In this document: positions 54,655-63,761 of the stretch, in pieces | Layout: every line of letters starts with the position of its first letter | Numbering within the stretch: the first letter of the stretch is position 1 | NCBI RefSeq assembly: GCF_002272075.1 | Contig: NZ_NPBJ01000013.1 | Span: forward strand, 1 to 64,000 | DNA: 64,000 nt | Direction: 5' to 3' | Source of the DNA: Terribacillus saccharophilus | GTDB taxonomy: Bacteria; Bacillota; Bacilli; Bacillales; Amphibacillaceae | The notes under the pieces: model-generated | What the model was told of the DNA's origin: nothing | The model's database searches: none | Seen by the model: only the letters and a program-made list of their open reading frames with translations | Position numbers and translations under genes: made by a program

Positions 54655-54904
54655 CTTATATCTCCTTAATAGACATTAATGGGATTTCTAACTGTTGATT
54701 CTAGCAATATTATTACACGAATAGAACACCTACTTTGTACACTCTAATTGGGAAATAAAATCTTACTGATGAGTGATTATGACTGTGAAAATGGTTTACT
54801 AAAGGACGTAGAAATAGTGAAATCATCATAAATTTCCCAATACCGGAATTATATTTTACAATTTAATAGTATTACATAATATAAATATTAGGAGGATACA
54901 AGAA

Positions 54905-55510
54905 ATGAGAAAATGTAAACAAATTACGCTTTTGATTATCAGCTTTGCCATGGTACTAACATTTTCTGCCTATTTCCAGCCCACTAAAGTCCAAGCCGCT
55001 ACTGATAACACACCAGTTGTCTTTGTTCACGGTTTGACGGGTTCCGATTCGAATTTCTATTTCATTGAAAGATACTTACAGAACCAAGGATGGTCGAGTG
55101 ATGAGCTTTATTCAATTGATCTCCCAAGCAAGCAAGGGCATCAAGAATTGAATTCATCTGCCATTCAGGGATTTGTAGATGACGTACTCGAAGAAACAGG
55201 CAGCGATAAAGTAAACATCGTGGCACATAGCATGGGAGGCGCAAACAGTCTTTATTACATATTGAATAAAGGCGGCGGTGACAAAGTGGATAAGCTCGTA
55301 ACGCTAGGTGGGGCAAATAGACTGACAACTAGTGCAGCGCCTTCTGGCATAGATACTACTTCCATCTATTCGACAAGTGACTATGTCGTAAGCTCCTATC
55401 TATCCATCCTTACTGGTGCGAATAACATTAGAATTTACGGCGTATCTCATATTGGTCTTTTAAACAGCTACCAAGTAAATGGTCATATTAAAGAGGCTCT
55501 ACTAAATTAA
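54905..55510 (+). CDS. lipA: Secreted lipase (LipA/EstA-type, family I.4)
   Basis: Small extracellular lipase of 201 residues. A signal peptide ends at KVQA (near residue 32). The mature part starts with TPVVFVHGLTGS. The nucleophile elbow is AHSMGGANS, the Ala-x-Ser-x-Gly form typical of Bacillus lipases; the acid and histidine appear in TSDYVV and SHIGLL. The mature domain of about 170-180 residues matches B. subtilis LipA. AGGAGG precedes the ATG. Confidence 0.93.
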   Translation: MRKCKQITLLIISFAMVLTFSAYFQPTKVQAATDNTPVVFVHGLTGSDSNFYFIERYLQNQGWSSDELYSIDLPSKQGHQELNSSAIQGFVDDVLEETGSDKVNIVAHSMGGANSLYYILNKGGGDKVDKLVTLGGANRLTTSAAPSGIDTTSIYSTSDYVVSSYLSILTGANNIRIYGVSHIGLLNSYQVNGHIKEALLN

Positions 55511-55527
55511 ATGAGAAAGACTCTAGA

Positions 55528-55590
55528 AAATGCAAAAAAGCCTTTCTGCCGTTTGATTGTACAAACGGCAGAAAGGCTTTCATTTTAACA
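55528..55590. terminator. Bidirectional terminator between lipA and yutM
   Basis: Long hairpin AAAGCCTTTCTGCCGTTTG / CAAACGGCAGAAAGGCTTT. Confidence 0.92.
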
Positions 55591-55950
55591 TCAGCAATTC
55601 TCAGGCGTACCTTCACGGGCTGCCGCCTTAAATGACGAACCACACCCGCAGCTGACGATGGCGTTCGGGTTATCAATAGTAAACCCGCCGCCCATCATAT
55701 TTTGTTTGAAATCGATAGTAGTGCCTTGGATAACCGGAATATCCATAGAACGGATGATGACCGGGATATCGTTGACCTCTTCGAATGTATCCAACTCTTC
55801 ATTTTTTTCATATTCAAAGCCGAGGCTGTAGGAAAGGCCGCTGCAGCCACCGCCTTTGACGCCAAAGCGCAGCAGGACTGTTTCTGCTTCTTCTTCCTTC
55901 ATCATTTCTTTGATCTGAAGGCTGGCAGTGTCAGTAATATTCAATACCAT
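55591..55950 (-). CDS. yutM: A-type Fe-S carrier (HesB/IscA family, YutM)
   Basis: Protein of 119 residues with the three conserved cysteines: Cys36 (GGGCSG), Cys101 and Cys103 (CGCGSSF). It carries Fe-S clusters to target proteins. The C terminus has an extra Cys119. It is followed on the strand by no gene, and dapF lies upstream. Position near yutI and yuzB suggests a Fe-S or thiol cluster of genes. Confidence 0.94.
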   Translation of the reverse strand: MVLNITDTASLQIKEMMKEEEAETVLLRFGVKGGGCSGLSYSLGFEYEKNEELDTFEEVNDIPVIIRSMDIPVIQGTTIDFKQNMMGGGFTIDNPNAIVSCGCGSSFKAAAREGTPENC

Positions 55951-56008
55951 CTCAAGTTACCTCCCCATTCTAATCTTACTTTCAGTATACGCTCCTATTC
56001 ACTGATGC

Positions 56009-56872
56009 TCAAGCACTGTGCTCCCAATAAAAAGTTCCAGATACAGTCTTTTCAGCCGCACCACGCATCCAGACGGAACCGTCTTTTTCCCATCGGATGA
56101 ACAAATCGCCGCCGCTAAGATGTACGGTCACTTCTTCTCCATACGGTGCTTTGCCATTTTGAATAGCTGCAACGACTGCCGCACAAGCACCAGTACCACA
56201 TGCCTGTGTAACACCAGAGCCGCGTTCCCATACACGGAAATGCATTTCTTTATTGGAGACCATTTCTATGAACTCGACATTGACTCCTTCTGGGAATCGA
56301 AGATCCTTCGTAATAACAGGACCTTGCGTATAAAGCGGTGCTTCATCAATGTTATCGACAAAGAACACGGCGTGTGGATTACCCATGCTTACTGCTGTAA
56401 CATGAAGCTGTTCTTCTCCTGCTTCAAAAACTTCATCGACGACTTCCTGACCAGCCTCACCGAGCATTGGAATCAGTTCACGCTGCAAAATCGGCGCTCC
56501 CATATCAACTGTCACTTCATGTACATGCGCTTTTGATCCATGCACTTTTGCTTCCACTTGTCCTGCCTTCGTCTGAATCGTGAATGTATCACGTTCCACC
56601 AAGTCATTTTCATAAGCATATTTCGCGACACAGCGGAGACCGTTCCCGCAATTCATTGCTTCGGAACCGTCCAGGTTGAAAACACGCATGCCTACATCAC
56701 ACGTTTCGCTCGGATGGATAAGTATCAAGCCGTCAGAGCCGATTCCAGTATCCCTGTCTGCGACAGCTATCGCAAGCGGCGCTAGCATTTCCTCCTCCAG
56801 CTGGAATTGGAACAGATTAATAAAAATATAGCTGTTTTTTAAGCCATGCAGTTTCACAAACGGTATCTCCAT
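56009..56872 (-). CDS. dapF: Diaminopimelate epimerase
   Basis: Converts LL- to meso-diaminopimelate for lysine and peptidoglycan. The 287-residue protein has the two active-site cysteines in MNCGNGLRC (Cys75) and QACGTGACA. MEIPFVKLHG is chosen because GAGGAG lies before it; 20 extra N-terminal residues in the longer frame overlap a hairpin. A terminator-like hairpin separates it from yuzB. Confidence 0.96.
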   Translation of the reverse strand: MEIPFVKLHGLKNSYIFINLFQFQLEEEMLAPLAIAVADRDTGIGSDGLILIHPSETCDVGMRVFNLDGSEAMNCGNGLRCVAKYAYENDLVERDTFTIQTKAGQVEAKVHGSKAHVHEVTVDMGAPILQRELIPMLGEAGQEVVDEVFEAGEEQLHVTAVSMGNPHAVFFVDNIDEAPLYTQGPVITKDLRFPEGVNVEFIEMVSNKEMHFRVWERGSGVTQACGTGACAAVVAAIQNGKAPYGEEVTVHLSGGDLFIRWEKDGSVWMRGAAEKTVSGTFYWEHSA

Positions 56873-56891
56873 TGTCTCTTCTCCTCTACTA

Positions 56892-56932
56892 TGAAAAAAG
56901 CCGAGGCCTGCGGAATGCAGACGCACGGCCAA
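56892..56932 (-). terminator. Hairpin with T run between yuzB and dapF
   Basis: Minus-strand GCCGTGCGTCTGC / GCAGGCCTCGGC followed by six T. Confidence 0.65.
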
Positions 56933-57169
56933 TTAAAATAACGGATTTTCTTCGATGAACTTGTAAACATTTTCGACAAGCTCATCAGGTGTCTCAGCTG
57001 TCACCGGTTCACCGTTTACAAGAGCGAACATGTGCTGGGCACAAATGCCGCAAAAGCTTGTACAGCCGTATTCTATGACATCAAGACCTGGGTCACTATC
57101 CAGCTTTTCATAAGCTGCCTGAGAACCTGAGGCCAGATTATTAACACAAAACTCAATGATCGGATTCAA
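56933..57169 (-). CDS. yuzB: YuzB, small Cys-rich DUF1450 protein
   Basis: Protein of 78 residues with Cys8 (IEFCVNN), Cys36, Cys40 and Cys43 (GCTSFCGIC). The DUF1450 family is thioredoxin-like and probably binds a metal or Fe-S cluster; function unknown. The start is TTG, 8 bases after AGGAG, giving the exact family length; an earlier in-frame start adds 10 unlikely residues. Confidence 0.88.
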   Translation of the reverse strand: MNPIIEFCVNNLASGSQAAYEKLDSDPGLDVIEYGCTSFCGICAQHMFALVNGEPVTAETPDELVENVYKFIEENPLF

Positions 57170-57241
57170 CCCGCTCACTCCTATTCTAGGATGTAACACT
57201 ATTAAGTGATAATCCTACCATAAGGCGGGTTATCAGCACAA

Positions 57242-57553
57242 CTAGGTTGCGCTGACTGTCTCAACAGCTTTTGTGACTGCCTTAAGAGAAATGATTCCTT
57301 CACCCGCTATCTCATCATTAACGAGAACAACAGGATAGAACAGATCTTCTTCTAACACTTTCGCCACGAACTGCTTATGCTTTTCTTCATCGGGCGGTTC
57401 ATTGATATCAATGTATTCGAATTGAAACTTTTTGTTTTCGAACTTCCTTGCCAATGCGGCCTGCAGCCATTCATACGTGTCTTTAGAGCTTGGTGCATTC
57501 ACACAGCTTGCACAGATGATATCAGCTCCATATACGGTAATATTAGTTGTCAT
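57242..57553 (-). CDS. yuzD: YuzD, thioredoxin-like DUF1462 protein
   Basis: Protein of 103 residues with a CASC motif (Cys14-Cys17) near the N terminus and a thioredoxin-like strand pattern. DUF1462 function is unknown. It lies 70 bases upstream of yuzB on the same strand and divergent from yutI. It may handle thiols or Fe-S assembly together with its neighbours, by inference. Confidence 0.87.
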   Translation of the reverse strand: MTTNITVYGADIICASCVNAPSSKDTYEWLQAALARKFENKKFQFEYIDINEPPDEEKHKQFVAKVLEEDLFYPVVLVNDEIAGEGIISLKAVTKAVETVSAT

Positions 57554-57710
57554 CCTGCTCCATCCTCTCGTATGCTGTTAGCTTCAGTTTACCGTAACAA
57601 GCACGATGTTGGAATTTATTTTTTAATTGATAAAATTTCTCAGTTAGCCAGCGTGGATTTTTTGCCGGAAAGGATTTATAATGAATATATAATCGTAAGG
57701 GGGATAATGG

Positions 57711-57935
57711 ATGATGGAAAACCAAGTACAAGAAGTTTTGAATAAATTGCGTCCATTCTTGCTGCGTGATGGCGGCGACGTCGAGCTAGTCGATGTTGAT
57801 GAAGGTATCGTACGTCTGCGTCTTATGGGAGCATGCGGTAACTGCCCAAGCTCTACGATCACATTGAAAGCCGGAATCGAACGTGCTTTAATGGCAGAAG
57901 TTCCTGGTGTGCGTGAGATCGAGCAAGTATTCTAA
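57711..57935 (+). CDS. yutI: NifU-like Fe-S scaffold (YutI)
   Basis: NifU C-terminal-domain protein of 74 residues. The cluster-binding CxxC is GACGNCPSS (Cys42, Cys45), in the standard layout of a helix, strands and [14 protein letters not shown]. It carries Fe-S clusters. Two adjacent ATG codons follow AAGGGGG; the first is used. Confidence 0.93.
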   Translation: MMENQVQEVLNKLRPFLLRDGGDVELVDVDEGIVRLRLMGACGNCPSSTITLKAGIERALMAEVPGVREIEQVF

Positions 57936-57942
57936 TACAATG

Positions 57943-57987
57943 ATAGAACCACGGAAAAGTGAAAGCTTTCCCGTGGTTCTTTATTTA
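57943..57987 (+). terminator. Intrinsic terminator after yutI
   Basis: AGAACCACGG / CCGTGGTTCT hairpin plus T run. Confidence 0.88.
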
Positions 57988-57995
57988 TACGTAAG

Positions 57996-58038
57996 CTAGT
58001 AAAGACCCACAGAAATCATCCCGATTCTGTGGGTTTTG
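57996..58038 (-). terminator. Intrinsic terminator after thrB
   Basis: AACCCACAGAATC / GATTTCTGTGGGTCTTT on the minus strand. Confidence 0.8.
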
Positions 58039-58941
58039 TCATGCTTCGACAGCTAACTCTTCTGCGAAGCTTCCTTTTGCAGCACATGAAAGCAAAAGCC
58101 ATTCAAAGTCAGGATACATATTCCGATAGTGTGCATGGACAGCATCTGCTCGGGCTTCATCGATTAAAGCTATCATCGTCGGGCCAGCGCCGCTTAAATA
58201 GACACCATATGCTGCTTCCTGCAGGGAGTCGGTGATTTCCTTATAATGCGGAATCATTGACTCTCTGTAGGGCTGATGGAAAAGGTCCTTCGTCATCATC
58301 TCTCCAAGCAGCTTCCAATTTTGCTGCAGCAAGGCAGCAACGGCTACATTTGCAATACCACTCGCCTTTACAGCGTCTTTATACAGAAGTTGATCTGGAA
58401 GAACAGCTCTGGCATCTGACGTTGCAAGTTTGAATGATGGAATAACTGCTAGAAAGCGTACATCCTTAATTGGTGTCTGTATATAATGAACTTTGTCATC
58501 ATAATAGCCAATCACACATCCCCCTAAAATGGATGGTGCTGCGTTATCAGGATGTCCTTCCAAACTTACAGCGATATCGAGCTTTTCTTCATCACTCAAC
58601 TGAAGCGACAAAAGGCAATCCGCCAGCTCAATACCGGCAACAAGGGCTGTAGCACTGCTGCCGAGCCCTCTGGCTAGTGGAATAACACTATTCATACGAA
58701 CCGTACATGCTGGCAGATTACTATATCCATAGCGATCTGCCACATAAAGGGCTGTTTCATAAATCATATTGTCTTTGCCAGCCGGAAGACCTTGCACAGC
58801 ATCTGACATCGGAATGAATTCCCACTCCAGTCCAGGCTGAACTTCCAGCTCCAAATACAGATCCAAAGCGATACCAACCGAATCAAAGCCTGGTCCAATA
58901 TTGGCAGTGCTTGCCGGTACGCTTATTTGCCAGCGTTTCAT
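58039..58941 (-). CDS. thrB: Homoserine kinase
   Basis: GHMP kinase of 300 residues phosphorylating homoserine. The N-terminal VPASTANIGPGFDSVG and the nucleotide loop PLARGLGSSATA are clear, and the C-terminal GAYGVYLSGAGPT-like segment (AAYGVYLSGAGPT) is present. It starts immediately after thrC and is the last gene of the hom-thrC-thrB operon. Confidence 0.97.
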   Translation of the reverse strand: MKRWQISVPASTANIGPGFDSVGIALDLYLELEVQPGLEWEFIPMSDAVQGLPAGKDNMIYETALYVADRYGYSNLPACTVRMNSVIPLARGLGSSATALVAGIELADCLLSLQLSDEEKLDIAVSLEGHPDNAAPSILGGCVIGYYDDKVHYIQTPIKDVRFLAVIPSFKLATSDARAVLPDQLLYKDAVKASGIANVAVAALLQQNWKLLGEMMTKDLFHQPYRESMIPHYKEITDSLQEAAYGVYLSGAGPTMIALIDEARADAVHAHYRNMYPDFEWLLLSCAAKGSFAEELAVEA

Positions 58942-59997
58942 TTACATCCGCTCCCTGATGGCGTCTGCAATCACTTGTTCTTCGTTCGGGAGGACGACCG
59001 GCTTGATTGTACTGTATTCAATCGCTGTGTTCGGATCCTTCAATCCGTTTCCAGTTAGTACACTAACAACGGTTGCGCCTTTAGGTACTTCCCCTTGCTC
59101 CAAAGCTTTCAGCAGTCCCGCGAAAGATGCACAAGATCCTGGTTCAGCGAAAATGCCTTCTTCGCGAGCTATTTTCTGATATGCAGCGATAATCTGCTCA
59201 TCTGTCACTTCGTCGATTGTTCCGCCTGATTCATCTCTTGCAGCGGTTGCTTTCTGCCAGCTTGCAGGATTCCCGATACGTATTGCAGTGCCTACAGTTT
59301 CCGGATTCTCAAACACCCGGTCATGCACGATCGGAGCTGCTCCGCTTGCTTGATAGCCCTTCATAACTGGAAGACTGTACCCTTTTTCTTGCTCATATTC
59401 CTTGAAGCCTTTCCAATATGCACTGATATTACCTGCATTACCGACAGGAATGAATAAGTAATCCGGTGCTTGTCCTAATTGTTCGCACAGCTCGAAGGCT
59501 GCAGTCTTCTGTCCTTCGAGACGATATGGGTTCACAGAATTGACGAGCGCCACCGGCTCAGTTTCGCTCAAGTTCCGTACAACACGCAGTGCATCATCGA
59601 AATTGCCTTCGATTGAAAAGATCTCCGCGCCGTACATGACTGCCTGGGCAAGCTTTCCTTGTGCAATTTTACCTTCCGGAATGACAACGAAACAGCGCAT
59701 ACCCGCACGGGCAGCATACGCAGCAGCTGAAGCAGAAGTATTGCCTGTCGATGCGCAAATGACTGCTTTAGCCCCTGCTTCTTTTGCCTTGGCAATGGCC
59801 ATGACCATACCGCGGTCCTTGAAGCTTCCCGTTGGGTTTGCTCCTTCGATTTTTGCGTAGGCCTCGATACCATAAGCTGCTGACAGCTTTTCTAGCTTAA
59901 CTAAAGGTGTGTTACCTTCTCCTAAACTTACGGCTGGTGTTTCCTCTGCAATCGGCAAATATTCTTTATATGCTTCTAAAAGTCCTTTCCATCCCAT
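58942..59997 (-). CDS. thrC: Threonine synthase
   Basis: PLP enzyme of 351 residues making threonine from phosphohomoserine. The PLP lysine lies in TGSFKDRGM, with [16 protein letters not shown] following. MGWKGLL is chosen because GAGAGG lies about 10 bases upstream, while a TTG three codons earlier is too close to that site. It directly follows hom. Confidence 0.97.
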   Translation of the reverse strand: MGWKGLLEAYKEYLPIAEETPAVSLGEGNTPLVKLEKLSAAYGIEAYAKIEGANPTGSFKDRGMVMAIAKAKEAGAKAVICASTGNTSASAAAYAARAGMRCFVVIPEGKIAQGKLAQAVMYGAEIFSIEGNFDDALRVVRNLSETEPVALVNSVNPYRLEGQKTAAFELCEQLGQAPDYLFIPVGNAGNISAYWKGFKEYEQEKGYSLPVMKGYQASGAAPIVHDRVFENPETVGTAIRIGNPASWQKATAARDESGGTIDEVTDEQIIAAYQKIAREEGIFAEPGSCASFAGLLKALEQGEVPKGATVVSVLTGNGLKDPNTAIEYSTIKPVVLPNEEQVIADAIRERM

Positions 59998-60002
59998 GCT
60001 TC

Positions 60003-61298
60003 TCAATCCTCTCCGTCTACACGATAACAGCTGATTACGCGTTTCACGACGCTCAATTGCTCCAGCTGCTGTATGCTGTTTTCGATTTGCTGCTTGCTAT
60101 GTTTATGTGTCACCATGACGACTTCTGCTGTTTTCGATTTGCTATGAGGCAGCTGAAGGATTTTAGCAAACGAGACATCCTGACCTGCAAACACATTCGT
60201 GACGGCGTGGAACGCACCTGTCTGATCCTCTGCTTCGACACGAATGAAATACTTGGCATGCTTTTCAGTATTATCCTTTAAAGCAGTTTTATATTGAGGT
60301 TGCACATAAGCCTTACCGCTGACACCTAAGCGGATATTCTTGATGACCTCCATCAGATCGGAAACGACGGCTGTCGCTGTTGGCAGCCCGCCAGCACCCG
60401 GACCATAAAACATCGTCTCGCCGACTGCGTGTCCATACACATAAACAGCATTGAACTCATTTTTCACCTGTGCCAGTGGATGTGCTTCCGGCAGCAAAGT
60501 AGGCTCGACGCTCACTTCTACTTTTCCATCATCTATTGCTGCAATACCGATCAGTTTCACAATATAGCCTAGCTTTCCGGCAAACTCGATATCTTCCTGG
60601 GATACGGAAGTGATACCTGCAACTTGGACATCACTATATGCCACAGGCATCTTAAATGCCAAATTTGCCAGTAATGTCATCTTACGGGCTGCATCCAAAC
60701 CTTCAACATCTGAAGTTGGATCAGCTTCAGCAAATCCAAGAGCCTGCGCTTCCTTTAGCACTGTTTCAAAAGATAGGTTTTCATCTGTCATTTTCGTGAG
60801 GATGAAATTCGTCGTTCCGTTGACGATACCCATCACTTTCTCAATCTTATCTGAAGCAAGGCCGTCACTGAGCGAACGAAGGATTGGAATTCCGCCGGCC
60901 ACACTAGCTTCATAGTAAATATCCGTATCATATTCCTGGGACAGTGCAAACAGCTTGTCACCATGCTCTGCCATCAAGTCTTTATTGGCAGTCACGATAT
61001 GCTTGCGATTTCGGATACTGCGTTCCATCAGCTGATACGTATCCTCCATGCCGCCCATCACTTCGACAACGATGTCAATGTCCGGGTTATCCGTAATATC
61101 AGAAGCCTCCATCGTAAGGATGGAAGCATCCTTGATATATTCGCGTTTCTTTTCCTTGTTTTTGACGAGTACTTTCGCTACTTCCACTTCACAGCCTAGT
61201 TTGTAACGAATCTGCTCTTGGTGATCCTGTAAAATCCGAACCACACCGCTTCCGACTGTACCAAGGCCGCATAAGCCGATTTGTATCTTTTGTTTCAT
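60003..61298 (-). CDS. hom: Homoserine dehydrogenase
   Basis: Reduces aspartate semialdehyde to homoserine. The 431-residue protein has the NAD(P) fold [12 protein letters not shown] at the start, [11 protein letters not shown] and GLDAARKM in the catalytic domain and a C-terminal ACT domain ([20 protein letters not shown]), a threonine-feedback site. AGGAGG stands 9 bases before MKQKIQ; a longer GTG frame adds seven residues. Confidence 0.97.
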   Translation of the reverse strand: MKQKIQIGLCGLGTVGSGVVRILQDHQEQIRYKLGCEVEVAKVLVKNKEKKREYIKDASILTMEASDITDNPDIDIVVEVMGGMEDTYQLMERSIRNRKHIVTANKDLMAEHGDKLFALSQEYDTDIYYEASVAGGIPILRSLSDGLASDKIEKVMGIVNGTTNFILTKMTDENLSFETVLKEAQALGFAEADPTSDVEGLDAARKMTLLANLAFKMPVAYSDVQVAGITSVSQEDIEFAGKLGYIVKLIGIAAIDDGKVEVSVEPTLLPEAHPLAQVKNEFNAVYVYGHAVGETMFYGPGAGGLPTATAVVSDLMEVIKNIRLGVSGKAYVQPQYKTALKDNTEKHAKYFIRVEAEDQTGAFHAVTNVFAGQDVSFAKILQLPHSKSKTAEVVMVTHKHSKQQIENSIQQLEQLSVVKRVISCYRVDGED

Positions 61299-61351
61299 CT
61301 CATCCAGCCTCCTGTCCACCTGAAATAAACAAATGTTTTTGTATAAAGGAC

Positions 61352-61380
61352 ATTATAACTCTATCAATCTACTATCGCAA
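61352..61380 (-). promoter_or_regulatory. Promoter of the hom-thrC-thrB operon
   Basis: Minus-strand TTGCGA (61375-61380), a 17-base spacer and TATAAT (61352-61357). The leader to the hom start is only about 50 bases, so no T-box or riboswitch is present. Confidence 0.68.
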
Positions 61381-61386
61381 CCAACT

Positions 61387-62337
61387 TTACAAATAATTTT
61401 CCAACATAGGTATCTCAAGGGTGCGAGTATCAACCTGCATGTGATCGAATAATCCGGCTAGACGCTGCTCGTATTTGCTTTGCTGCATGATAAGTGTTTC
61501 ATACGCTTTTCCAGTTAAACCTTTCTCGATTTGATCGAAAAGATGAAGTGGCATGATCAACCTGGCATACAGCACTCTCATTCCAAATACAGAGAGCGGG
61601 CGCTGCTGCATATAAGATTGGAGAAATTCACCCGTTTCCATCTCTTCCTCCGCACAAAAAGCAGTCCTCATATATTCTGCCAAGTCACGAGCTGGATGGT
61701 CATAAATGATGCTATGAGGCAGCACATATGTATCTGCCAGTTCAGATTGGTATTTCGTGAATACCGTGGTCGGCTGATCATAGTCTGTAAAACGGAACTC
61801 ATTGCTTGTTTCATTCAAGTATTGAATGGCAAGCTCCGTCCTGCCTATTACATAGTGAAAGGTGTCCAGAAATACACGTTCTTCATGAACCAGTGGTCGT
61901 TTTTGATAGATGTTTGAATAAAGTCTTTCTGCCTGCGACAGCCGCACAGTCCATAGATCACTCCATTTCCCGTAGCTGGATAGTGTATCTGGTGCAAACG
62001 GACAGCCGGCACCTAGCTGATGGAAGGCAGCAAGCTCTGCACCATGCGCATCAAGACTTCTTGAATAAGGCGGCGGCATCTCTACCACGAGATAAGCTGT
62101 ATTTTCATAAACAGTCAATATCTGACCTTCTGTTGTCAGCATCGGCTGAGCGAGACGCGGAAAACCTGCTTCCTGCATATAAACGGTGATAGCAGCCAGT
62201 TCATAATAACTGTCTTGATCCGTTCTTGCTGGTATAATGACATATAACCGTTCTGTTGTCTGATAAGCGTGATAATTCCGATAGGAAACCGGCTTCCCGG
62301 TGAACCCTGGTATATATTGCTGCATCAACTGCAACAC
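61387..62337 (-). CDS. yutH: Spore coat-associated protein YutH (kinase-like fold)
   Basis: Protein of 316 residues in the YutH/CotS family. It has a degenerate kinase-like fold: HGAELAAFHQLGAG (near the helix before the catalytic loop) and FTDYDQPTT in place of the usual catalytic site. It is sporulation-linked in B. subtilis. GTG at 62337 is chosen, nine bases after AGGAGG; internal ATG codons later, or upstream extension without a site, are alternatives. Confidence 0.8.
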   Translation of the reverse strand: MLQLMQQYIPGFTGKPVSYRNYHAYQTTERLYVIIPARTDQDSYYELAAITVYMQEAGFPRLAQPMLTTEGQILTVYENTAYLVVEMPPPYSRSLDAHGAELAAFHQLGAGCPFAPDTLSSYGKWSDLWTVRLSQAERLYSNIYQKRPLVHEERVFLDTFHYVIGRTELAIQYLNETSNEFRFTDYDQPTTVFTKYQSELADTYVLPHSIIYDHPARDLAEYMRTAFCAEEEMETGEFLQSYMQQRPLSVFGMRVLYARLIMPLHLFDQIEKGLTGKAYETLIMQQSKYEQRLAGLFDHMQVDTRTLEIPMLENYL

Positions 62338-62464
62338 GAGCAAACACCTCCTGATACATTTTATGAAGCATCGGTAAAAAACATGTTCCAGAGCTGACGG
62401 TTGGCGCATAGGTTAGAAGGGTATACTGCTAACAGAATGATACATAGAAAGGCGAAGTGATCTT

Positions 62465-62962
62465 ATGACTGCTGAATTAGAGAAAAAAGCACGGGAATGG
62501 CTTATCGAACGAGGTGTACAAGTAGAAGACATCGCGGAGCTGGTACATTTTCTGCAAGAGAAATATTACCCTGGCCTAACGATGGACCGGTGCATTTATA
62601 ATGTGGAACGCGTATTGTCAAAAAGAGAGGTACAAAACGCCATCCTGACAGGAATCCAGCTTGACGTACTAACCGAACAAGGAAAACTGGAACAGCCGCT
62701 GCAGGATAATCTGGCGAGAGACGAGAGCTTGTATGGAATAGACGAAGTGATTGCACTCTCCATTATTAACTTATATGGATCAATCGGATTTACGAACTAT
62801 GGCTATATCGACAAACAGAAACCCGGCATTTTGGCCAAGCTGAATGATAAAAGCAGCGGGGAATGCCACACTTTCCTGGATGACATTGTAGGTGCTATCG
62901 CAGCGGCGGCAGCCAGTAGGCTTGCGCACAGTCAGAACGACGAAGAAAATATTGACGGATAA
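62465..62962 (+). CDS. yutG: Phosphatidylglycerophosphatase A-like protein (YutG)
   Basis: Protein of 165 residues in the PgpA family, soluble in this branch. Conserved parts are SLYGIDEVIALSIINLYGSIG (near the active site) and FLDDIVGAIAAAAASR. It likely dephosphorylates phosphatidylglycerophosphate or a related lipid; activity is not proven. The ATG follows GAAAGGCGAAGTG. It is divergent from yutH. Confidence 0.85.
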   Translation: MTAELEKKAREWLIERGVQVEDIAELVHFLQEKYYPGLTMDRCIYNVERVLSKREVQNAILTGIQLDVLTEQGKLEQPLQDNLARDESLYGIDEVIALSIINLYGSIGFTNYGYIDKQKPGILAKLNDKSSGECHTFLDDIVGAIAAAAASRLAHSQNDEENIDG

Positions 62963-62963
62963 A

Positions 62964-62998
62964 CAAAAAGAGCGGCCTTATGAAAGGCTGCTCTTATT
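62964..62998. terminator. Bidirectional terminator between yutG and yutF
   Basis: AAAGAGCGGCCTT / AAGGCTGCTCTTATTT; the stem has one mismatch. Confidence 0.75.
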
Positions 62999-63761
62999 TG
63001 AATTCCCATTCGGTTAACGTATCGATCGTATATGTTGGCTTCGGATCAAGGAAAGGGAGTTCCTCTCTTCTTGTAAAACCGGTACAAACCATCAGTGTAT
63101 CCATACCCGCTCGGATACCTGCAGTTATATCGGTCAGGTAGTTATCCCCTACCATAAGAACTTGTTCCTTGTTCAAATCTAATAGCTTCCTTGCTTGCTC
63201 CATCATGATATTCTCTGGTTTGCCGATGAAGGTCGGTTCAATACCAGTGCTGACAGAAATGACAGCTGTGATCGCTCCATTGCCCGGCATCAAGCCGGCA
63301 TCAGTAGGAAGTGCTCTGTCACTGTTCGTGGAGAGAAACTTTGCTCCTGCTCGAACAAGCAGACAAGCCTTTGCCAGCTTCTCATACGTAATCGATGTAT
63401 CAAGACCGATCACAACATAATCACAGTTTTCTTCAGCTAAGGTAAGCTCCTCTTTCTCCAAGGCATCGAACAACCCTTCTTCACCAATAGCAAATACCCG
63501 GGAAGCTGGATTGTGCTCACGGATGAATGCTGCCGTAGCCATGCTCGTCGTAAACACATCCTCCGGTTCAGCTGCAATATCCATTTGGCGAAGCTTAGCA
63601 GCTACTTGCTCCTGTGTGCGCGTGGAATTATTCGTCACGAAAAGATGCTTTTTACCAGCATCCTTTAGTCTCTGAATGAATCCTGGTGCAGCTTCAATCC
63701 GCTCCTTACCTAGATACATCGTTCCGTCTAAATCGATCAGATACCCATCATATGCTTTCAT
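62994..63761 (-). CDS. yutF: HAD-family phosphatase (YutF/NagD type)
   Basis: HAD phosphatase of 255 residues. Motif I is LIDLDGTMY with two nucleophile/acid aspartates, motif II lies in LFVTNNSTRT, and motif IV in MVGDNYLTDI. The NagD branch dephosphorylates sugar or nucleoside monophosphates. AAGGAG lies before MKAYDG; a longer frame adds six residues. The start overlaps yutE by 14 bases. Confidence 0.92.
   Translation of the reverse strand: MKAYDGYLIDLDGTMYLGKERIEAAPGFIQRLKDAGKKHLFVTNNSTRTQEQVAAKLRQMDIAAEPEDVFTTSMATAAFIREHNPASRVFAIGEEGLFDALEKEELTLAEENCDYVVIGLDTSITYEKLAKACLLVRAGAKFLSTNSDRALPTDAGLMPGNGAITAVISVSTGIEPTFIGKPENIMMEQARKLLDLNKEQVLMVGDNYLTDITAGIRAGMDTLMVCTGFTRREELPFLDPKPTYTIDTLTEWEFK

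Noticed and set aside
61320-61386. T-box or threonine attenuator before hom
   Set aside because: Only about 50 bases separate the promoter from the hom start, too short for a T-box, and no T-box core sequence is present.
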